From: Corydoras sp. C115
Taxonomy: Eukaryota > Chordata > Actinopteri > Siluriformes > Callichthyidae
DNA: 64,000 nucleotides
NCBI GenBank assembly: GCA_019802505.1
Contig: JAFMOC010000378.1
Coordinates: forward strand, 609,501-673,500
Direction of reading: 5' to 3'
The notes under the pieces are model-generated. The model saw only the letters and a program-made list of their open reading frames with translations. It was not told the DNA's origin and did not search any database. Below, piece by piece: positions 57,509-64,000 of this stretch (its first letter is position 1; every line of letters starts with the position of its first letter). The position numbers were made by a program, and so were the translations under genes.

Positions 57509-58613
57509 CTATTTGCATATGTTGGTGTTTATGCAGGGCACCGGTTCGAGTGGGATTTTCTCCACATTCTGTGTTGATGTCGTTACGAGTGCCAACGTTT
57601 CCTCCTGTGAGCGAGAATACGTTTGTTGGTCTGTGCATTTGAATCGGTGTCGTTTAAGACTACGCTCCGCGGTGAAGCTCCTCCCACACTGCGAGCAGGA
57701 GTACGGTCTCTCTCCGGTGTGAACGAGCTGGTGGTGATTGAGAGTGCTCGGCTGAGTGAAGCTCTTCCCGCACTGTAAGCAGGAATGTGGTTTCTCGCCC
57801 GTGTGAATGCGCTGGTGTATTTTATAACTACTTTGCACAGTGAAGCTCTTGCCGCACTCTGAGCAGTAGTAGGGTTTCTCCCCCGTGTGAGTGCGATGGT
57901 GCAGTTTCAGATTGCTCTGAGCGTTAAATTTCTTCCCACAGTGGGAGCAGGCGTATGGTTTCTCTCCAGTGTGAATGCGCTGGTGTTGTTTAAAACTGCG
58001 CCGGTGGGTGAAGCTCTTTCCACACTGTGAGCAGGAGTACAGTTTCTCTCCCGCGTGAATGCGCCGGTGCAGCCTAAGCGTACTCTGTGCATTGAAACAC
58101 CTTCCGCACTGCAAGCAGGAGTATGGTCTCTCTCCCGTGTGAATGCGCTGGTGTTGCGTAAAACTACGCGAGTGCGTAAAACTCTTCCCGCACTGCGAGC
58201 AGGAATACGGCTTCTCTCCGGTGTGAACGCGCAGGTGCAGTTTCAGATGACTTTGTTGAGTGAAACTCTTTCCACATTGTGAACAGCAGTATGGTCTCTC
58301 TCCCGTGTGAATGCGCAGATGTTGTTTAAAACTGTGCTGGTGATTGAAACTCTTTCCGCACTCGGAGCAGGAGTACGGTCTCTCTCCGGTGTGAATGCGC
58401 TTGTGGTTGTTAAAACTACGCTCGTGATTGAAGCTCTTTCCGCACTCGGAGCAGGAGTACGGTCTCTCTCCGGTGTGAAGGCGCCCGTGTTGTTTGAGAC
58501 TTTGCTTGCTGGCCAAACTTTTCCCACATTCCACGCAGATGTACTTCCCAGCCATGGATTGGTACTTTGGCTGCTCATCATATTTGTTTGAAGGAAACAC
58601 ATATTTGTCGTAC
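57509..58613 (-). CDS. C2H2 zinc-finger protein, last exon (gene H)
   Basis: On the minus strand the exon follows TTATTTTAACAG and opens with one codon base, matching the 58811-58886 exon. The complete model is 415 residues. After Y-D-K-Y-V-F-P-S-N-K-Y come eleven fingers; the eleventh ends H-R-F-K-C and may bind zinc as C2HC. Several helices carry R-S-F-K-Q-H or R-S-F-N-N-H. The C-terminal 40 residues after the fingers are low-complexity. An antisense SINE begins right at the stop. Probable DNA-binding regulator. Confidence 0.87.
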
Positions 58614-58689
58614 CTGTTAAAATAAACACATTTTAGAATTTTTTTTATACATATTAAGGGATGAACATATATTATATTTTTTTAAGTGA

Positions 58690-58785
58690 TAGTTTGGCAT
58701 GCTTTCCTGGGTGTATCCCCCCCCCCCCCCGCCACACACGACACTAGTAGAGAATTAAGTGGAAGGTAATGAGTGAATGAGTCTG
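58690..58785 (+). repeat. SINE 3' fragment, diverged
   Basis: TCCTGGGTGTATC, a C run, GAGAATTAAG and a GAGTGAATG tail. Confidence 0.55.
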
Positions 58786-58810
58786 GTATCATGATTGTTA
58801 GTGATCTCAC

Positions 58811-58886
58811 CTTGACTGGTAAACTGGATGAGGTGTCTCTTCTACTTTTACTGAGTGAAAAGCGGGAATGCCACCAATCTCACAAC
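58811..58886 (-). CDS. Gene H second coding exon
   Basis: A 76-nt exon between acceptor TTAAATCAG and donor TCAAG|GTGAGA. It reads G-C-E-I-G-G-I-P-A-F-H-S-V-K-V-E-E-T-P-H and ends P-V-Y-Q-S plus two bases. Same length and phases as the gene A exon, with conserved K-x-E-E-T-P-x-P. V-K-V-E matches the SUMO consensus. Confidence 0.58.
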
Positions 58887-58989
58887 CTGATTTAAGATAA
58901 TAAATACATTAATTAATAAATGAATGCTGAATATCACACTGCATTGTGATTTGGTAAACACAAAAACCAGTAACTATACATGTGTGTAT

Positions 58990-59336
58990 ATATATATATA
59001 TATATATGGCACGGTAGCTAGCATGTTCTCCTCTCAGCGCTAGGGGTTCCCGGTTCCAATCCCCATCTGGGTGGAGTTTCCATGTTCTCCCCTTGTCCGT
59101 GTGGGTTTTCTCTGGGTTCTCCGGTTTCTTCCCACAGTCCAAAAACATGGATCATGTCAGTTGAATTCTCCAAATTGCCCCATATAGTGTGTGTGTGAGT
59201 GTGTGTATCCAGTGATAGATTCCCCCCCCTGTCCTGGGTGTATCTGCCCAGCACCCAAAACGTTCTCCCCTGGATGGGCATGGGGAATCCCCTCGCGACC
59301 CTGATACAGGATAAAGCGGAAGATAATGAATGAATG

Positions 59337-59337
<1 letters not shown>
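58990..59337 (+). repeat. SINE, full length
   Basis: Inserted in TA repeat; the head is shortened (GGCACGGTAGCTAGC). Confidence 0.86.

Positions 59338-59339
<2 letters not shown>

Positions 59340-59411
<72 letters not shown>
59340..59411. repeat. (AT)n-(GT)n microsatellite
   Basis: About 38 bases of AT followed by 33 of GT. Confidence 0.93.
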
Positions 59412-59413
<2 letters not shown>

Positions 59414-59480
59414 TTATTTTTTCTTTTAATTATTTTATATTTTGGGGCATCATGACGTCATGTTGGTCAGAAATTTTCAC

Positions 59481-59559
59481 CTGGACTGCTGACCTCTTCA
59501 GCGTGTTTCTCCTCTTTTGGTTGAATGAGGGCTGGGATAGGCTCCATCACTCCCCCGAC
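59481..59559 (-). CDS. Gene H first coding exon, N-terminal peptide
   Basis: A 79-nt exon between acceptor GAACAAG and donor CCAG|GTGAAA. ATG at 59547 opens M-E-P-I-P-A-L-I-Q-P-K-E-E-K-H-A-E-E-V, then S-S-P and one base. The donor is weaker than the family form GTGAGA. Confidence 0.58.
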
Positions 59560-59599
59560 CTTGTTCAGGAGAACAGTGGTGGAAAAATAAATATATGAT

Positions 59600-60231
59600 A
59601 TTATTTGCTAAACAAAGTGGTTTGTCATGAATACAGATTTATAAGAAGGGAAATCATTAGCATGTTATTTTATATTGTATTGTCTCTGATATCAGATTAA
59701 TCACATTAACTCCTTAATGTCATTAATATTATAAACGTTTCTAAGATGGCGCTTTGGTGCAGAGCTCTCTATTAATGTCTTTTTTTTATTATTATTATTA
59801 TTATTTTAATAACTCAGAGAGAAACAGAGAACTGTTAATGGTTAGACCTGCAACTGATCGTCTTCACAAATCCAGAAAGTTTTTTTTATATATATATAGG
59901 GGTGCAACAGCTATCTGTGGGGCAATTTAAGAGATGTGGTGGGGCAAGCACGCTAGTGATGTACTTTACATTATTCTATTCAAAAGTAATTACAGTACCG
60001 ACATCATGACAACGTGTTCAATAGTAAACAACACTTTAGGTCGTTTATGGACCGTCTGTACGCTATTTAAAGGGGATTATACTGCCCTCTAGCGACGAGA
60101 CCACGACATCGCCAGTTGCTATGTCACTAACCGACCGAAGAGTCAACAGTCAACATGTGTTAGCACTTTTATTTACATCCTGATCATAACACGTGCAGTA
60201 AACCTTTATTACGTTTAATAACGAAGCTCAC
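59600..60231. other. Gene H first intron
   Basis: No coding sequence. It contains GAACCGTCTGTACGC-like and GCCCTCTAGCGACG sequence, the latter CTCF-like. Confidence 0.3.
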
Positions 60232-60393
60232 CTTCAGTAATTAACTGGATTTTATGTGATGATGATGATGATGATGATGATGAAGATGATTTACTGTAGC
60301 CCAATTTTTATCCTAGTGAATCACACAAGCTGCTTATGCGTTTGCTTCTGTATCGGCGGTTGCGATTCCAGCTTACTGCAATACCGCCGCCTA
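60232..60393 (-). promoter_or_regulatory. Gene H promoter block and 5'-UTR exon
   Basis: Minus strand TAGGCGGCGGTATTGCAG at 60393-60376, then TGGAATCGCAACCGCCG. The leader has an ATC repeat (60258-60282) and ends at donor CTGAAG|GTGAGCTT (60232/60231). Confidence 0.55.
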
Positions 60394-60557
60394 CTGTTTG
60401 GATGTTGTGCTGTAATGCAGCGTCATTATTAATTAACTTAACAGTGCATTAAATTGTTACTGTTCCTGGTTCTAAATAAACAAGCAAATTGTTAATTATT
60501 TTTTTCCCATTTTTAACCACTGAACTTACATATTATATAGTAAATCATTATGTTGTG

Positions 60558-60880
60558 GTGGCACGGTGGCTTAGTGGTTAGCACGTTGGCCGCTCAGCGC
60601 TAGGGATTCCCGGTTCGAATCCCCATCTGGGTGGAGGTTCCATGTTGTCCGCATGGGTTTCCTCCGGGTTCTCCGGTTTCCTCCCACAGTCCAAAAACAT
60701 GGAGCAAGTCAATTGAAATCTCCAAATTGCCCCATATTGTGTGTGTGTGATAGATTGGTGCCCTGTCCTGGGTGTATCTGCCCAGTGCCTGAAATGCTCT
60801 CCCCTGGATGGGCATGGGAACCCCCCCCCCACCCCCGTGACCCTAATAGAGGATAAAGCGGAAGATAATGAATGAATGAA
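60558..60880 (+). repeat. SINE, shortened
   Basis: Small deletions in the core and GTGT region. Confidence 0.86.
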
Positions 60881-60919
60881 TATTTATATTGTTTTTTCCC
60901 CTATTTTTTAGTTATTTGC

Positions 60920-61109
60920 GGGCGGCACGGTGGCTTAGTGGTTTAGCATGTTCTCCTCTCAGCGCTAGGGATTCCCGGTTCGAATCCCTATCTGGGTGGA
61001 GTTTCCATGTTCTCCCCGTGTCCGTGTGGGTTTCCTCCGGGTTCTCCGGTTTCCTCCCACAGTCCAAAAACATGGATCAAGTCAATAGAATTCTCCAAAT
61101 TGCCCCATA

Positions 61110-61144
<35 letters not shown>

Positions 61145-61271
61145 TGAGTGTGTGCCCAGCTATAGATTGGCGCCCTGTCCTGGGTGTATCTGCCCAGCGC
61201 ATGCAATGTTCTCCCCTGGACCTCCCCGCGACCCTGATATAGGATAAAGCGGAAGATAATGGATGGATGGA
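60920..61271 (+). repeat. SINE, full length
   Basis: Perfect 11-bp target duplication TAGTTATTTGC at 60909-60919 and 61272-61282; GT run at 61110-61141. Confidence 0.91.
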
Positions 61272-61589
61272 TAGTTATTTGCTGCTACTAAGCTCCTATC
61301 ATCATTGTACTGATATATAGGTTCATTTTTTATAAATTATTTTGTTATTATTTAGTCATTCTTTTATCTTTTAATTTCTTTATATATATATAAAAATTTA
61401 TTTACTGTTGTATATTGTATATTGATGTCGTAAATCATCAGAAAGCTGATATAACCACGTGGGCAAGGAATTTCTTTGCTAAACATTTATCAAGCACAAT
61501 AATGATGTTCACAAATGATGCCTAAAAATACTTAAAAATACAGAAACCAATCCTTGCGTTGACCCTGTCAAGAAGCAGCGTCGACTTTC

Positions 61590-61795
61590 TCTGGACTCTT
61601 TAATATTGTCCTTTATGTGCAATATAATTCATTATGTGCAATAACTTACTATGTGCAATATTAATAACATCATATATATAATTTTTAAACTTTTTATTTT
61701 TTTTGTTTATACTGTTTGTTTATGCACCTAAGATTGCTGCTCAAATCTCGCTGTGCAATGACAATAAAAGGTATCTATCTATAAATGAATTTGTA
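61590..61795 (+). repeat. LINE 3'-end fragment
   Basis: ATTATGTGCAATAACTTA repeats and an end GTGCAATGACAATAAAAGG with a TATC tail, as in L2/CR1-type fish LINEs. No coding part. Confidence 0.5.
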
Positions 61796-61815
61796 ACTGA
61801 ATTCATATGCACAAC

Positions 61816-61906
61816 AACTGACTGACCACCAGATGGCGCATTTAAAACACATTACTTTTACATTTAGACGTAATGTGGTTTAAATGCGCCCTCTGGCGGT
61901 CAGTTT
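61816..61906. promoter_or_regulatory. Inverted pair of CTCF-like sites
   Basis: Arms 61816-61854 and 61871-61906 are near-perfect reverse complements around a 16-base spacer. Each has a CTCF-like core (CCACCAGATGGCGC and GCGCCCTCTGGCGG), so the two sites point in opposite directions. It lies about 190 bases upstream of the tRNA gene at 62087. Confidence 0.5.
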
Positions 61907-62086
61907 GTTAGGACAGTAAAGATAATGTCTGCGCTTGTCATGAAGGAAACGGTGGAGTCTGTTAAATACCAACAACGGATAAACTCTGAAAAAAAAAATA
62001 ATTTACAAACATATTAATAAAGATTAAAGCAATTTATATTGTAGTCTCAGTAATATCTTACGTTAATCTGACCGGAATCTCCGTGT

Positions 62087-62158
62087 TCCTCGTTAGTATA
62101 GTGGACAGTATCTCCGCCTGTCACGCGGAAGACCGGGGTTCGATTCCCCGACGGGGAG
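62087..62158 (+). tRNA. tRNA-Asp (GTC)
   Basis: A 72-base gene identical to the 8376-8447 gene by eye, anticodon GTC, with intact A and B boxes. Only a T4 stretch follows at about 8 bases. Upstream sequence back to about 61865 and downstream sequence (CCAAAAACCTGTTCACGATC) match the 8.4-kb locus in inverted orientation. Confidence 0.95.
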
Positions 62159-62457
62159 TTCACCATTTTACAGCCTTCACCAAAAACCTGTTCACGATCA
62201 TCTTCAAACATAAATATCATTTTCTAATTTATAACAATCTATAATTGTTGTGTTCTTTTTCTTTGTGATTGCGTTATACAGAGATAAGCACTGTCCCGTT
62301 GAATGGATTAAAATTACAAGCGCTGAAGTATTTAATGTATAAATATTTTGCACATCATCACCATTATTACCACGATGCCACCATGGTCTTGAAATTCTTT
62401 GATGGTTTAAGAGGAATTCTAAACAATGATTAAATATAAAAAGTGTAAACTACTCAA

Positions 62458-62812
62458 GGGTGGCACGGTGGCTTAGTGGTTTAGCATGTTCTCCTCTCAG
62501 CGCTAGGGATTCCCGGTTCAAATTCCCATCTGGGTGGAGTTTCCATGTTCTCCCCGTGTCCGCGTGGGTTTCCTCCGGGTTCTCCGGTTTCCTCCCACAG
62601 TCCAAAAACATGGATCAAGTCAATTGAATTCTCCAAATTGCCCCATAGAGAGAGTGTGTGTGTGTGTGAGGGAGTGTGTGCCCAGTGATAGATTGCCCCC
62701 CTGTCCTGGGTGTATCTGCCCAGCGCCCAAAACGTTCTCACCTGGATGGGCATGGGGAACCCCCCCCCCCCCGCGACCCTAATAGAGGATAAAGCGGGAG
62801 ATAATGGATGGA
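62458..62812 (+). repeat. SINE, full length
   Basis: Complete copy between the two tRNA genes. Confidence 0.88.
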
Positions 62813-62982
62813 TTAATTACATTACAGACAGTATGAACCAAAGATGTTTCATGTTTTGTGTGGTCATCGTTATCAAATTCATTATAAAACTTATTTTTCA
62901 GCATTTCAGTCCTTAACACATTTTAAAGATAAGCTGTGACGTAAGCGATTTGAGCTCGTAATACATTTTAGAAACGAAGTAA

Positions 62983-63022
62983 TGACGTCAACAGCCGGTT
63001 GTAATCGGGATTTGGTATAAAA
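62983..63022 (+). promoter_or_regulatory. CRE and TATA pair
   Basis: TGACGTCA at 62983-62990 and TATAAAA at 63016-63022, spaced as in a simple polymerase II promoter. No gene is recognised before the tRNA at 63232. Confidence 0.35.
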
Positions 63023-63138
63023 GCTGGAAATTTTAATGAGATTTTAATGAGCAGAGAAACTCAGAGGATGTTTTAACAAATGATGGAGACAATTATTAAA
63101 TATACTTAAAAAAATAAATAAATAAATTAATTAATTAA

Positions 63139-63158
63139 AAAAAAAAAAAAAAAAAACG
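63139..63158. repeat. Poly-A tract
   Basis: About 20 A after an ATTAATTAATT run, perhaps a retroposon tail. Confidence 0.8.
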
Positions 63159-63231
63159 TCCCTCGTTCTATTCTGATTTTTTTTTTTATATTTACCTTTA
63201 GATAACCTTTTGACAAACGTATTGTACGGCT

Positions 63232-63303
63232 TCCTCGTTAGTATAGTGGACAGTATCTCCGCCTGTCACGCGGAAGACCGGGGTTCGATTCCCCGACGGG
63301 GAG
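63232..63303 (+). tRNA. tRNA-Asp (GTC)
   Basis: Third identical 72-base gene. A T6 terminator lies 5 bases after the gene. The 3' flank (AAAACCTGTTCACGATCATC) is shared with the other two loci but the 5' flank is not, so the copied segment began near the gene start. Confidence 0.95.
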
Positions 63304-63567
63304 TACAATTTTTTGCAGCCTTCTCTAAAAACCTGTTCACGATCATCTTCAAACATAAATATCATTTTATAATTTATTAATTGTTGTGATTTTTTGAGTG
63401 CGTTATATGCAGATTAAATGAAATGGATTAATATTTGATCCATCCTTCATCCTTCAACATTGTTTTGAAAAGATCCACGCGTTTGGTTTAGATGATTGAA
63501 TGATACGTTGACTGATGAAGGTCAACTTATTTTAACAATTATTAATAAATATAATATAATTATTAGT

Positions 63568-63912
63568 GTGCGGCACGGTGGCTTAGTGGTCAGCACGTTT
63601 GCCTCTCAGCACTAGGGATTCCCGGTTTGAATCCCCATCTGGGTGGAGTTTCCATGTTCTCCCCGTGTCTGTGTGGGTTTCCTCCGGGTTCTCCGGTTTC
63701 CTCCCACAGTCCAAAAACATGGATCAAGTCAATTGAGTTCTCCAAATTGCCCCATAGAGTGTGTCTGTGTGAGTGAGTGTGTGCCCAGCGACAGATTGGC
63801 GCCCTGTCCTGGGTGTATCTGCCCAGCGCCCGAAACGTTCTCCTCTGAATGGGCATGGGGAACCCCACCGCGACCCTAATAGAGGATAAAGCGGGAGATA
63901 ATGAATGAATGA
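63568..63912 (+). repeat. SINE, full length
   Basis: Perfect 12-bp target duplication ATAATTATTAGT at 63556-63567 and 63913-63924. Confidence 0.92.
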
Positions 63913-64000
63913 ATAATTATTAGTTGGGAACCGATGTGAATTCTTCTTGTAGTTTGATGTTCACGGAAAATAAGTGCATTCGGTTTATTAGCGCCACCTA

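Overview
This is eukaryotic, almost certainly teleost, genomic DNA. The evidence is a vertebrate beta-tubulin gene with the usual 57/109/111-nt exon ladder, vertebrate-type tRNA-Asp(GTC) genes, Tc1/mariner elements of the Sleeping Beauty type, hAT elements, LINE fragments, and about 60 copies of a tRNA-headed SINE whose conserved core matches the V-SINE/DANA superfamily of fishes. A catfish-like otophysan is plausible but unproven.

The window is mainly a C2H2 zinc-finger (ZNF) cluster. Seven finger exons are present: + strand 854-1839, 15431-16520, 22801-24136, 43158-44316 and 52591-53594; - strand 35888-36888 and 57509-58613. Their 5' exons can be recovered by reading-frame phase. A 79-nt exon encodes a 22-residue N-terminus (M-E-P-I-P-A-L-I..K-E-E..T-C-P) and ends one base into a codon. 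An optional 76-79-nt exon (..K-x-E-E-T-P-x-P..Q-S) joins in phase 1 and leaves in phase 2. Finger exons that start with two codon bases accept the first exon directly; those that start with one base accept the optional exon. This gives complete models for genes A (410 aa), B (493 aa), D (355 aa), F (356 aa) and H (415 aa). Gene C loses its 5' end at the window edge, and gene G looks decayed at its N-terminus. Orphan or relic copies of the first exon lie at 26057-26135, 42131-42170 and 47541-47619. Most units begin with the same promoter block (TAGGTGGCGGTATTGCAC).

Layout: 0-3.4 kb gene C; 4.8-5.3 kb a small membrane-protein gene; 8.4 kb tRNA-Asp; 9.3-16.6 kb gene A with an intact Tc1 transposon in an intron; 17.3-17.9 kb a 95-bp tandem repeat; 19.3-24.2 kb gene B, whose 3' half is nearly identical to A; 24.6-25.3 kb a hAT element; 25.7-26.1 kb a ZNF relic; 27-28.9 kb beta-tubulin (-), with five tandem promoter/first-exon-like modules upstream (29.2-32.2 kb); 32.5-34.5 kb a hAT-bounded block holding a LINE; 35.9-38.1 kb gene D; 38.4-40 kb a dead Tc1; 41.2-44.3 kb gene G; 47-53.8 kb orphan exon and gene F; 55.1-56.2 kb an L1 insertion; 57.5-60.4 kb gene H; 61.8-63.3 kb two more tRNA-Asp genes.

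The ZNF proteins are probably sequence-specific nuclear DNA-binding factors in a fast-evolving, transposon-rich cluster. Tubulin and tRNA-Asp are housekeeping genes embedded in it. Splice models are by eye only; no transcript data were available.
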